This document shows, in pieces, positions 45,636-54,393 of a stretch of DNA of 64,000 nucleotides. The first letter of the stretch is position 1. Each line of letters starts with the position of its first letter. The translations under genes and the position numbers were made by a program. Below the pieces are notes generated by a model. That model worked only from the letters and a program-made list of their open reading frames with translations, did not search any database and was not told the origin of the DNA. The DNA is taken from NCBI RefSeq assembly GCF_001113365.1, contig NZ_CKYA01000007.1:45377-109376 (forward strand). Reading direction: 5' to 3'. This DNA comes from Streptococcus pneumoniae. GTDB lineage: Bacteria > Bacillota > Bacilli > Lactobacillales > Streptococcaceae.

Positions 45636-47258
45636 TTACACCCACTCACCGTTGGCATTTACTGTGTAACCATCGATAGTTGTGTTCACAGCCAATGCAC
45701 CTGATGAATATGAGTAATACCATTTACCGCTAACTTGGTACCAACCTGTCTTCATAGCACCTGAGCCAGCAAGATAATACCAAGTACCACCTTGCTTGAG
45801 CCAACCTGTTTGCATAGCACCTGAATCATTGAGGTAATACCAGTTACCATCTAAAAGCTTCCAACCAGTCTGCATAGCACCTGAACCGTCAAGATAATAC
45901 CATGTACCATTGTCTTTTATCCATCTAGTACCCATTTTACCTAAACTGTCAAAATGGTACCAACTACCATTTATAAATTTCCAGCCTGTCTGCATAGCAC
46001 CTGAGCCGTTAAGATAGTACCAATTACCATCAACTTGTTTCCAACCAGTTTTCATCACACCAGTTTCATCCAAGTAATACCATGACCCATCTTTGACCCA
46101 ACCAGTCTTCATTCCATCTTCTTTAGAGAAATAATACCAATCCAGTCCAATTTTCTTCCATCCAACATGACGATTTCCCTCATCATCAATGAAGAATTTT
46201 TTACCATCAATTAAAACAATACCTGGTTTAAGGACACCTTCTTCATCTAAGAAATAATGTTTCCCGTCTACTGTAATATCCCCTGTTAGACGAACACCTT
46301 CTTTTAGATAGTAAGTTTTATCATCAATTTTGATAAAGCCAGTTTTCTTATCACCATTTTCAACAAAATAGTAAACCTTATCAGCAACTTTTACAAAGCC
46401 TAGCTTTTTAACACCATCTTTTTCATCTAAATAGTATTGCTTATCACCTGAAGTCAATAGACCTTTTTTCATAGCTCCATCAGCTTCAAAGTAGTAAGTC
46501 TTACTATCAATTTTTTGCCAGCCAGTAACTTTTTTGCCGTCCTTAATATAGTAGACCTTACCATTCTCCGTTTTGAATTGACCTGCAGAATTAGACTGGT
46601 TCTGATTATTATTTTGGTTAGTATTAGTCGTTGAATTTGAGCGATAGATATGGTAAAGTGTATCACCTTTTAATTCACCATTAACATAAGTATAGTTGGC
46701 AATATCCAGACGACTGGTATCAGAAGCTGCAGAGCCTGTACGTGGATCTTTAATATCAACTGGAACATCACTACCAGGTTTATATTCTACAAAACGAACT
46801 TTTTTTACTGGAGAATTAGAATTTGTTGTTGAGCCATTATTATTGTTTGCACCAGTACCATTTTGGTTATTATTCCCATTAGCATTACTAGTGCTACCAT
46901 TGTTTTGGTTGTTATCTCTATGGTATGGATTGGTCTGAGTACCAGAATTCGTAGTACCTGTCGTAGCAGTAGGCGCATACATATGATACATAATACCATC
47001 TTCTTCTCTACTAGAAGTATAGATATAACTTGTAATTTCAGGGTGATTCTCAATAGATGCAGCTGTCACAGCAGCACCTGTAAGTGCAGCTTTGATATCT
47101 ACAGGTCCACCATTTTTAAATGTTGCATAGTGGACTTCTTTAACCGTAGAAGTTGTTGTAGCCGTTGTTGCCCCTGTTTCGGCAGCTTGTGCTGGTTGAA
47201 CTGAAGCCATAGCTAGCACTGAAGTAGCTAGTAAGATACCTGTTAGTGTTTTCTTCAT
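45636..47258 (-). CDS. Choline-binding protein with duplicated N-terminal module
   Basis: 540 residues from ATG 47258 (AGGAGG 9 nt upstream). Signal peptide ends QAQAA. Two related modules of about 55-65 residues follow (VHYATFKNGGPVDIKAAL...YIYTSS and VRFVEYKPGSDVPVDIKD...NYTYVNGEL, each ending YHxY), separated by Asn/Gly/Thr-rich linkers. The rest is about 14 choline-binding-type repeats, the first several of the degenerate DGKTYYFVENG type. Surface protein; the module is unrecognised and may bind a host or bacterial ligand. Confidence 0.85.
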   Translation of the reverse strand: MKKTLTGILLATSVLAMASVQPAQAAETGATTATTTSTVKEVHYATFKNGGPVDIKAALTGAAVTAASIENHPEITSYIYTSSREEDGIMYHMYAPTATTGTTNSGTQTNPYHRDNNQNNGSTSNANGNNNQNGTGANNNNGSTTNSNSPVKKVRFVEYKPGSDVPVDIKDPRTGSAASDTSRLDIANYTYVNGELKGDTLYHIYRSNSTTNTNQNNNQNQSNSAGQFKTENGKVYYIKDGKKVTGWQKIDSKTYYFEADGAMKKGLLTSGDKQYYLDEKDGVKKLGFVKVADKVYYFVENGDKKTGFIKIDDKTYYLKEGVRLTGDITVDGKHYFLDEEGVLKPGIVLIDGKKFFIDDEGNRHVGWKKIGLDWYYFSKEDGMKTGWVKDGSWYYLDETGVMKTGWKQVDGNWYYLNGSGAMQTGWKFINGSWYHFDSLGKMGTRWIKDNGTWYYLDGSGAMQTGWKLLDGNWYYLNDSGAMQTGWLKQGGTWYYLAGSGAMKTGWYQVSGKWYYSYSSGALAVNTTIDGYTVNANGEWV

Positions 47259-47297
47259 GAGAAGAACCTCCTTTATTAAATGGTTAAATTTATATAG

Positions 47298-47326
47298 ATT
47301 ATATCTCTTTCCTATAATAAATGCAA
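47298..47326 (-). promoter_or_regulatory. Promoter of the 540-residue CBP gene
   Basis: -35 TTGCAT (47321-47326), 17-bp spacer, -10 TATAAT (47298-47303). Confidence 0.8.
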
Positions 47327-47361
47327 TAAAAAACATAAAAAGTGTAGAAATATTTAACAAT

Positions 47362-47397
47362 AACAGAAAGAGAGCAGTTTGAACCACTCTCTTTGTT
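47362..47397 (-). terminator. Terminator of the 441-residue CBP gene
   Basis: AACAAAGAGAGTGG / CTGCTCTCTTTCTGTT stem-loop just past the stop codon; modest U-run. Confidence 0.65.
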
Positions 47398-47400
47398 ATT

Positions 47401-48726
47401 TTATACCCATTCACCGTTGGCATTTACATAGTAACCATCGACTGTAGTGCTTACTGCAAGGGCACCTGAACTATAAGCATAGTACCATTTACCACCAACT
47501 TGGAACCAGCCAGTTACCATAGCACCTGAACCTTTAAGGTAGTACCATGAATCACCTACTTTAGCCCAACCTGTTTGCATAGCACCTGAGTTGTTTAGGT
47601 AGTACCAAGTACCACCATCTTGCAACCAGCCTGTTTGCATTTCGCCTGAACCATTTAGGTAGTACCAAGTACTACCATCTTTAACCCACCATTTTTGCAT
47701 GATGCCCTCAGCGTTAAAGTAATACCACTTACCACCATCTTGTAACCAGCCAACGTGACGTTTACCTTCTTTATTTACATAAATCCAGTTTCTATCAACT
47801 TTATTCCAGCCAGCTTTTGTATTAGATTCATCTGTTAAGAAATATGTTTTACCATCAACGGTAATTTCCCCAAACTTACGTTCACCTTCTTCAGTGACAT
47901 AGTAATACTTGTCGCCAGCACCCTTGATAAGACCTGTCTTACGCTCACCTTCTGTAGTAATGTAATACCATTTTCCAGCACTATCTTTTACAATACCTGA
48001 CTTGGTTGTACCGTCTTCAGCAAAGAAGTACCATTTATCACCTACCTTATGCGCTCCAATTGTCACAACACCATCTTTGACAAAATAAGTTTTTCCATTT
48101 TCAGAGATAATCTCTGTCTTACGAGCTCCATCTGACACAAAATAATAGGTTTTTTCTCCTACTTTAATGAAACCAGTTTTCTTAACACCTTGTCCGTCTA
48201 GATAGTAACGTTCAGATGTGTTTTCAAGAACTCCGTGAGCCATAACACCTTCACTATCAAAATAGTAAGTTTTTCCATCAACATTAGCCCAACCTTTTAC
48301 AGGATTTCCTTTATAGTAAAGATAACGATTACCAGCAGACACACGCCATTTTACATCTTTATCAGAAGTTTTATAGCCTTGAGTATTTAACTCACTGACA
48401 GACGCATCGGGATCGTTTACATAATCATCAATCTTTGTCCCTTTCTCAACGAATAAGTAGTATTTTCTTCCCCCTTCAACATAGGCACGTTGAAATTCAA
48501 ATCCTTCAATTGTCGAATGTTTAGAGATCGGCTGATTCCCATCTTCAAAAAATACTGTCTTACGTTCTTGTGAACGACCATTAATCACTGTGATCCACTC
48601 AGTTCTATAAACAACTTCTTCCGCACTTACTGGACGAGCTGTAATTGCAGAGTAACTGGTTAAAACTGCTGCACTTGCCATTGTCAAGCTAGCTACTGCT
48701 AGGGCTAAAGCTTTTTTATTTTTCAT
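47401..48726 (-). CDS. Choline-binding protein with short novel N-terminal domain
   Basis: 441 residues from ATG 48726 (GGAG 9 nt upstream); an ATG at 48741 lacks a ribosome site. Signal peptide to about ARPVSAEE. Residues 40-130 form a small domain (VVYRTEWITVINGRSQERKT, FEFQRAYVEGGRKYYLFVEK) that I do not recognise. About 14 choline-binding or glucan-binding-like repeats follow. The tail AVSTTVDGYYVNANGEWV is typical. Confidence 0.83.
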   Translation of the reverse strand: MKNKKALALAVASLTMASAAVLTSYSAITARPVSAEEVVYRTEWITVINGRSQERKTVFFEDGNQPISKHSTIEGFEFQRAYVEGGRKYYLFVEKGTKIDDYVNDPDASVSELNTQGYKTSDKDVKWRVSAGNRYLYYKGNPVKGWANVDGKTYYFDSEGVMAHGVLENTSERYYLDGQGVKKTGFIKVGEKTYYFVSDGARKTEIISENGKTYFVKDGVVTIGAHKVGDKWYFFAEDGTTKSGIVKDSAGKWYYITTEGERKTGLIKGAGDKYYYVTEEGERKFGEITVDGKTYFLTDESNTKAGWNKVDRNWIYVNKEGKRHVGWLQDGGKWYYFNAEGIMQKWWVKDGSTWYYLNGSGEMQTGWLQDGGTWYYLNNSGAMQTGWAKVGDSWYYLKGSGAMVTGWFQVGGKWYYAYSSGALAVSTTVDGYYVNANGEWV

Positions 48727-48830
48727 ATGAGCATTCTCCATGTTTAAAATTTTAGGTAATAAACCTAGTTTTATTGTATCTTATTTTTTAAAAAAATTCT
48801 AAAAAAAACTGAACTTTTTATGGAAAAAAT

Positions 48831-48857
48831 AAAAAGCAGAAGAAATCTCCTGCTTTT
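48831..48857 (-). terminator. Terminator of the 355-residue CBP gene
   Basis: AAAAAGCAGGAGA / TCTTCTGCTTTTT on the minus strand, followed by a T-rich run. Confidence 0.8.
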
Positions 48858-48871
48858 TTGATTAAACTAGA

Positions 48872-49939
48872 TTATTTAACCCATTCACCGTTTCCGTTTA
48901 CAGTGTATCCACCTACAGTAGTATTAACTGCAAGGGCACCAGAACCGTCAACGTAGTACCATTTACCAGCAACTTCAAACCATTGGCTAGCTTTCATAGC
49001 ACCTGATGCTTCAAGGAAGTACCATTTGCCACCGTGTTGCAACCAACCAGTTTCCATAGCACCTGAACCATTTAGGTAGTACCAAGTGTTACCATCTTTA
49101 ACCCACCATTTTTGCATTACGCCTTCAGCGTTAAAGAAGTACCATTTACCGTCGATTTGTTTCCAACCAGTAACTTGTTTGTTGTTGTCATAGTAGTGCC
49201 ATCCGTTTTCACCTTGAACCCACTCAGTACGAACAACATTGTAGCTGTCAGTTTTTTCAATTTCAACTGATGCATTTACATACATATCATTATTTTCGTT
49301 ACGTCCAACTGCATCTGCTGTAAATAGTGAAGATTTTGTTAGGCGCTCAGGTAAAAAGTAACCTTTTGGTACTGTCAAAATACGGTAAACCGCTACTCCA
49401 CCCTCGTGTAATTCAAACTCAGCATCACCTGCTTCATTTGTCTTAGCACTTACAAGAGCTGGGGCATCTTTAACAGGTTTTCCACCTTGAGCATTCAAGA
49501 AATCTTCAGTAGTTTTGTAAACTAATAGCTCAAATTCAACACCTGCAACTGGTGCACCTTGTTTATCTTTAACGTTGATACGTCCATGTGTTCCATTTGT
49601 GAATGGTACAACCTTTTGAACTTTACCATCTTTAAGATTAAATTGGCTATCATATGGATTAGATACTTTATCCTTGAATTGATTGTTAGGATTAATTACC
49701 AAATAAGTATAAGTAGAACCATCTGCATATTGAACAGATACTACTTTATCTCCATTTGCTAGAACTTGTTCAGAACGGTTAGTTTCCGTTGCTTTTTCCA
49801 CTTGAGAAGGATCGTAAGTTTTTTCAACTTTTCTAACTGATGCTGCTTCTTCAGGTGTCAATTGTCTTTCAGCTGAAACAGCTTGTACAGCACCAAATGC
49901 TGCAAGAGCGACTGCGCTTGTCAATAAAACTTTTTTCAT
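48872..49939 (-). CDS. Choline-binding protein with Cna-B/SpaA-like domain
   Basis: 355 residues. Signal peptide to about residue 23 (QAVSAE). After a linker region (24-115) there is a prealbumin/Cna-B-like module, about 115-205 (GRINVKDKQGAPVAGVEFEL, ending VYRILTVPKGYFLPERL), the fold used in pilins and collagen adhesins. Six choline-binding repeats finish the protein. The combination suggests a non-covalently anchored adhesin. Consensus promoter at 50000-50028. Confidence 0.85.
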   Translation of the reverse strand: MKKVLLTSAVALAAFGAVQAVSAERQLTPEEAASVRKVEKTYDPSQVEKATETNRSEQVLANGDKVVSVQYADGSTYTYLVINPNNQFKDKVSNPYDSQFNLKDGKVQKVVPFTNGTHGRINVKDKQGAPVAGVEFELLVYKTTEDFLNAQGGKPVKDAPALVSAKTNEAGDAEFELHEGGVAVYRILTVPKGYFLPERLTKSSLFTADAVGRNENNDMYVNASVEIEKTDSYNVVRTEWVQGENGWHYYDNNKQVTGWKQIDGKWYFFNAEGVMQKWWVKDGNTWYYLNGSGAMETGWLQHGGKWYFLEASGAMKASQWFEVAGKWYYVDGSGALAVNTTVGGYTVNGNGEWVK

Positions 49940-49999
49940 CGTTTTATCTCCTTTGTTTTTCTTTAAAAATTTTTTCGTAAGACTATCTTACTACCATAC

Positions 50000-50028
50000 A
50001 GTATATAAATATTTGCAGGATTTGTCAA
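50000..50028 (-). promoter_or_regulatory. Promoter of the 355-residue CBP gene
   Basis: -35 TTGACA (50023-50028), 17-bp spacer, -10 TATACT (50000-50005). The remainder of the gap up to 50304 shows no gene; it holds imperfect repeats of TGAGATTT-type sequence. Confidence 0.85.
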
Positions 50029-50304
50029 GGGTTTTCTTTAACTTTTTACCTATTTTTTCAAAAAAGGTGAAAAAACGTCTTTGTGAGATGAAATACCCTT
50101 CAAATACCGTATCTCCCAAGTGAAAATCTCACAAATTTCTTAAACCCTGAGTCAAACCTCACATATCTAATCCATATCGATAGTTGGATAGAACTCACTT
50201 CCATGATATTATCCTATAACCCTTTCCAAATGTCAAGCAAAAATGACAAGTATTTTAGAAATAACTCGCCATTTCATTAACTTTCTACTATTTAAAATGT
50301 GACC

Positions 50305-50790
50305 TCATAGCAAGGACTCAAACTCAGTGACAGTCATGCCCAACTGCTGGCTGGCAACCTCAGAAGTCAGAAGACCTTGACGGACTAGATTTACTAAACC
50401 TACTTTTAATCCCTCTTCAATGCCTTCTTCGCGCCCTTTTTCAATACCCTCTGCACGGCCACGTTCAAGTCCACGCTCTAAACCTTGTTCAATACCTTCT
50501 GCTCGACCACACTCAAGACCACGTTCCAATCCCTGTTCAAGACCTTCCGCTCTAGCTGTTTCCAAAGCATAGCCCTGTGCTAACAAGGCTTGTTCTTCGC
50601 GCATACGTAATTGACTAAACATTTTCCTGTCCTCCTCGGACCAGCTCTTGTAGTCTAGCAGTTGGTCTGCTTGGCTGATGGCTCGCTCGGGTTCCTGGGT
50701 AAAGGATTTATTACCGAAAAACTCCAACCACGGCTTGCGAACCTCGTCTTTGCTGGTTTCTCTGTATTTTCTTAATTCCAAGAACGCCAT
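50305..50790 (-). pseudogene. C-terminal fragment of a second Rpn-family gene (tandem partial copy)
   Basis: From MAFLELRKYRETSKDEVRKP onward it repeats the C-terminal half of the upstream Rpn protein, starting 13 nt beyond that gene's stop. The nuclease domain is missing. The tail carries an expanded Glu-Gly-Arg repeat (about nine EGxExGLERG-type units) and ends VGLVNLVRQGLLTSEVASQQ, like the copy at 42531. It probably arose by unequal recombination. Confidence 0.8.
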
Positions 50791-50803
50791 TATTGTGACG
50801 TTC

Positions 50804-51751
50804 TTACAATAGTGCCTCAAACTCCGCTACTGACATACCCAATTGTTCACTCGCGAATTCGGAAGTTAAAACATGTTGGCGTACTAAATCTAGAAAGGTA
50901 AAGATTTTCCCACGCTCCAATCCCTGTCCAACGCCTTCTGCTCGTCCTTGTTCAAGACCCTCTGCACGGCCACGTTCAAGTCCTTGTTCAACCCCCTCAG
51001 CCCTAGCGGTTTCCAAGGCATAGTCCTGTGCTAACAAGGCTTGTTCTTCGCGCATACGTAGTTGACTAAACATTTTCCTGTCCTCCTCGGACCAGCTCTT
51101 GTAGTCCAGCAGTTGGTCTGCTTGGCTGATGGCTCGCTCGGGTTGCTGAGTAAAGGGTTTATTCCCAAAAAACTCCAACCACGGCTTGCGAACCTCGTCT
51201 TTGCTGGTTTCTCTATATTTTTTTAATTCCAAGAATGCCATCTTGACTAGATGGTTTTCTTGTCCATTGTTTGTGATGGTTAAGACCTCACCTGTCGTGT
51301 CCTCTCGCATACTGAAACTGTGGAAAGCCAAATCATCTGAGAAGTAATTGCTATCCACAATGGCAATGGCATAGACTGGTGCGATATGTTTGTAGCTCTG
51401 GTGGGTATCACCTTCACGTTGGCGAATTTTTTCAAGATTTTGATTGACCTGACTGCACAGATAAGCCCACAGACGATTGATGAAAAAATTCTGATGATGA
51501 ACTTGAATCTCAATGATAACCTGTGTCCCATTGTCCAACTCAGCCAAAACATCTATACTTGTATAGAAATCCTGTGCTGAGTAAGGCAGAGAGGGCAAGA
51601 CATGAACATTACTTCCCTCCAAAATGGTCACATTTTTTGCTGGTAAATCCAGCATATCGCGGATAAATTGACAAGTGATTTCTGGATTGCTAAAGATTTT
51701 CTTAGCTACCAAATCATTAGTCGGGCTGATTCCCGGATGACGTAATGTCAT
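50804..51751 (-). CDS. Rpn-family recombination-promoting nuclease / putative transposase
   Basis: 315 residues, intact. The N-terminal domain (MTLRHPGISPTNDLVAKKIF, DVLAELDNGTQVIIEIQVHH) has the PDDEXK-type acidic-ExQ motif. The C-terminal part has RKPWLEFFGNKPFTQ and a variable Glu-Gly-Arg repeat tract (EGVEQGLERGRAEGLEQGR). Rpn proteins promote RecA-independent recombination in E. coli. GGAG precedes ATG 51751. A SigX-like box lies upstream. Inverted relative to the copy at 42531. Confidence 0.88.
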   Translation of the reverse strand: MTLRHPGISPTNDLVAKKIFSNPEITCQFIRDMLDLPAKNVTILEGSNVHVLPSLPYSAQDFYTSIDVLAELDNGTQVIIEIQVHHQNFFINRLWAYLCSQVNQNLEKIRQREGDTHQSYKHIAPVYAIAIVDSNYFSDDLAFHSFSMREDTTGEVLTITNNGQENHLVKMAFLELKKYRETSKDEVRKPWLEFFGNKPFTQQPERAISQADQLLDYKSWSEEDRKMFSQLRMREEQALLAQDYALETARAEGVEQGLERGRAEGLEQGRAEGVGQGLERGKIFTFLDLVRQHVLTSEFASEQLGMSVAEFEALL

Positions 51752-51819
51752 ATTCTTTCTCCTTTCATTATAGCACATTTTTAAATCTAGATTTACTAGA
51801 TTTGATGCTTCTATCTATT

Positions 51820-51827
51820 TATTCGCA
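51820..51827 (-). promoter_or_regulatory. SigX cin-box-like element before the intact Rpn gene
   Basis: TGCGAATA (7 of 8 to TACGAATA) after a T-rich stretch (CATCTCTTT), about 70 nt upstream of the ATG. Confidence 0.55.
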
Positions 51828-51836
51828 AAAGAGATG

Positions 51837-51861
51837 AAAAAAACCTGAGAATCATCTCAGG
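51837..51861 (-). terminator. Terminator of prs
   Basis: CCTGAGA TGAT TCTCAGG followed by TTTTTTT on the minus strand. Confidence 0.92.
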
Positions 51862-51869
51862 CTTGGTCA

Positions 51870-52838
51870 TTAAATCTTTTTCTCAATACCGAAAAGTGGA
51901 GAAAGTGGTCGTTTTTCATGAATACGTACGATAGCATCCCCTAGGAGATGAGCGATTGAAATCTGCTCAATCTTATCAATCAAACGCTCTTCTGGCAGAT
52001 AGATGGTATCCAAAACAACCAATTTCTTAATAGCTGATTTTTGGATATTGTCCATAGCTGGACCAGAAAGAACTGGGTGCGTACAGCTTGCATAAACTTC
52101 AACAGCACCAGCTTCTGCAAGAGCATCTGCCGCATGACAAATCGTTCCAGCAGTATCAATCATATCATCAATCAAGATACAAGTCTTGCCTTCGACCTTA
52201 CCGATGATGTTCATGACTTCACTGGTATTCATCTTATCAACGCTACGACGTTTATCAATAATAGCGATAGATGTTTTCAAAAATTCTGCCAACTTACGAG
52301 CACGAGTCACCCCTCCATGGTCTGGACTGACAACCACATAGTCAGAACCAACCATGCCACGACGCTCAAAATAATCCGCAATCAGAGGAGCTCCCATCAA
52401 ATGATCCACAGGAATATCAAAGAATCCTTGAATCTGCGCAGCATGCAAGTCGATAGTCAATAAACGATCCACCCCAGCTACTTCAAGCATATTTGCAACA
52501 AGTTTTGAAGTGATTGGCTCACGCGCTCTCGCCTTTCTATCCTGACGTGCATACCCATAGTAAGGCATAACAACATTGATAGATTCTGCACTCGCACGCT
52601 TCAAAGCATCTACCATAATCAAAATTTCAAGCAGATTGTCATTTACGGGCGAGCTAGTTGATTGTAGGATAAAGACGTGTTTTCCACGGATTGATTCTTC
52701 GATGTTGACCTGAATCTCTCCATCTGAAAATTGGCGAACACTTGATTTCCCCAACTCTATCCCAATCTCCTGCGCCACACGTTCTGCCAATTCTTTATTA
52801 GAAGAAAGGGCAAACAGCTTTAAATCAGAAAAAGACAT
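51870..52838 (-). CDS. prs: Ribose-phosphate pyrophosphokinase
   Basis: 322-residue PRPP synthase. FSDGEIQVNIEESIRG, LHAAQIQGFFDIPVDHL and the PRPP loop ILIDDMIDTAGTI are diagnostic. Supplies PRPP to the purine genes in this window. ATG 52838 chosen for the strong GGAGGA upstream. Confidence 0.96.
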   Translation of the reverse strand: MSFSDLKLFALSSNKELAERVAQEIGIELGKSSVRQFSDGEIQVNIEESIRGKHVFILQSTSSPVNDNLLEILIMVDALKRASAESINVVMPYYGYARQDRKARAREPITSKLVANMLEVAGVDRLLTIDLHAAQIQGFFDIPVDHLMGAPLIADYFERRGMVGSDYVVVSPDHGGVTRARKLAEFLKTSIAIIDKRRSVDKMNTSEVMNIIGKVEGKTCILIDDMIDTAGTICHAADALAEAGAVEVYASCTHPVLSGPAMDNIQKSAIKKLVVLDTIYLPEERLIDKIEQISIAHLLGDAIVRIHEKRPLSPLFGIEKKI

Positions 52839-52929
52839 GATTTCCTCCGGTATATATGTATCGCTTGTGCTTTTCACAAGATTTTTCCATCTACCATTGT
52901 AGCGCTTTTTACACTATTTTTCAATCAAA

Positions 52930-52961
52930 AATAAAAGAAGGGCACCATATTTGTACCCTTG
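52930..52961 (-). terminator. Terminator after the PrsW-family gene
   Basis: AAGGGTAC / GTGCCCTT stem followed by CTTTTATTTTT on the minus strand. Confidence 0.75.
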
Positions 52962-52983
52962 CATCATTCTTTTGAAAAATATT

Positions 52984-53799
52984 CTAGTTCATTATCTCAT
53001 CGTACTTCTCAACAAAGCGATAAGCCTGATAAAAACCATAGAGAGTAATAGCCGTAACCACTGGAATCGCTAAGGGCAACTCTGTCTCCAATTCTACAAA
53101 AGGAGAATTAAACAAGAAGTGAGTTCCCAAGGCTAAACCTAGGAAAATAAGCCCCTGTTTCTTGCCAACCTTCTGCCCTTTATAGGCTCTGTAAAGCAAG
53201 TAAACACCTACTACAGCCAGACCTGAAAAAGTCCAGTGAGAGGCAATTCCTGAGATGATACGCTCTAAAATTCTAGAAATGGTAAAGTCAAATCCCTCTG
53301 GCAAATCCGTACGAATGTAGCCAATATCCTCAATCATTTGGAATCCCAAACCAGAAGCAATTCCTAGTAAAAACAAAGATTTTAATTTTCGCACAGGAAC
53401 CAAAGCCAAAACAAAGACAAGTGGCAACAATTTCAAGGGTTCTTCTACCAAAGGAGCCACAATCGCACTTTCAAAGGCATTTAAAAATGCACTATCTGGG
53501 AAAAGAATACCCAGCAAATCATGGATATAGGTATTAGCAAAGCTAGACAGCCATCCTGAAAGGAACATCCCACCCAATAAAGACAAAATCAAGGCATTCT
53601 TTGGCAATTCCCATTTTTTCCCAATACGGAAAAGGAAATAAAGAGCCGGAATCATGTAAAAGAGAGCTAAAAAGATAGAAACTCCCATTAGTCCATATTC
53701 CGCAGCTGACATCGAACCGTCCGTATAGTAGATAGTTTCATACTGCAAACCAATACATAGCAATAAGATAAAAATAAATAAAATGCTGTTTTTCTTCAT
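52984..53799 (-). CDS. PrsW-family intramembrane metalloprotease
   Basis: 271 residues with seven or eight hydrophobic helices. The motifs VAPLVEEPLKLLP (EExxK), GFQMIEDIGY and GTHFLFNSPFVE carry the conserved Glu and His residues of PrsW/CPBP-type proteases. Substrate unknown. It sits in the dut-radA competence neighbourhood, 24 nt before the carbonic anhydrase gene's stop. Confidence 0.85.
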   Translation of the reverse strand: MKKNSILFIFILLLCIGLQYETIYYTDGSMSAAEYGLMGVSIFLALFYMIPALYFLFRIGKKWELPKNALILSLLGGMFLSGWLSSFANTYIHDLLGILFPDSAFLNAFESAIVAPLVEEPLKLLPLVFVLALVPVRKLKSLFLLGIASGLGFQMIEDIGYIRTDLPEGFDFTISRILERIISGIASHWTFSGLAVVGVYLLYRAYKGQKVGKKQGLIFLGLALGTHFLFNSPFVELETELPLAIPVVTAITLYGFYQAYRFVEKYDEIMN

Positions 53800-53823
53800 A
53801 CACTTTCTTTCTAAATGAAGTAT

Positions 53824-54321
53824 TTATAATTCTACGACTGTCATACTTCCTGTATCCACATCGTAAATGGCACCAGAGATTATCACATCATCTGGTATTA
53901 AGGGAGACTCGATAAGGAGTTGCATGTCCTCACGTACACTCTCCTCTATATCTTGGAAGGGCAAAAAATCCTGATCTGACACATCGACACCTAGTTCCTC
54001 TTTCAGATACTCCTGAAAAGGACCATTTTCAAAGGTCTGAGCACCACAGTCTGTATGGTGCAGCACCACAATCTCTCTTGTCCCCATTTGTTGCTGGGAA
54101 ATAACTAGCGAACGAATCATGTCCTCAGTCACTCGACCACCTGCATTCCGCAAGATATGAGCATCCCCAAGTGCCAATCCCAGAGCTTGCGCAACATGCA
54201 GACGAGAGTCCATACAGGTCACAATGGCTACTCTGGTTTTGGGTTTAAGTGGCAGATTTAACTGCCCATGTAGGGCAACATAAGCCTGATTGGCTTGCAT
54301 AAACTGTTCAAAATACGACAC
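53824..54321 (-). CDS. Beta-class carbonic anhydrase
   Basis: 165 residues from GTG 54321 (AAGGAGG upstream). Zinc ligands in VTCMDSRL and LHHTDCGA, with RNAGGRV between. Interconverts CO2 and bicarbonate, which purK and other carboxylases use. An earlier in-frame ATG at 54390 overlaps radA and lacks support. Confidence 0.92.
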   Translation of the reverse strand: MSYFEQFMQANQAYVALHGQLNLPLKPKTRVAIVTCMDSRLHVAQALGLALGDAHILRNAGGRVTEDMIRSLVISQQQMGTREIVVLHHTDCGAQTFENGPFQEYLKEELGVDVSDQDFLPFQDIEESVREDMQLLIESPLIPDDVIISGAIYDVDTGSMTVVEL

Positions 54322-54393
54322 GATTCCCTCCTTGAAAATTTGATAGTCAAATATTTCTCCTATCTTATCATTTTTAAGAGGATTTGTCACGGA

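Noticed and set aside
46469..47053. Minus- and plus-strand ORFs inside the 540-residue CBP gene
   Set aside because: Out-of-frame products of repetitive Asn/Thr-rich coding sequence.
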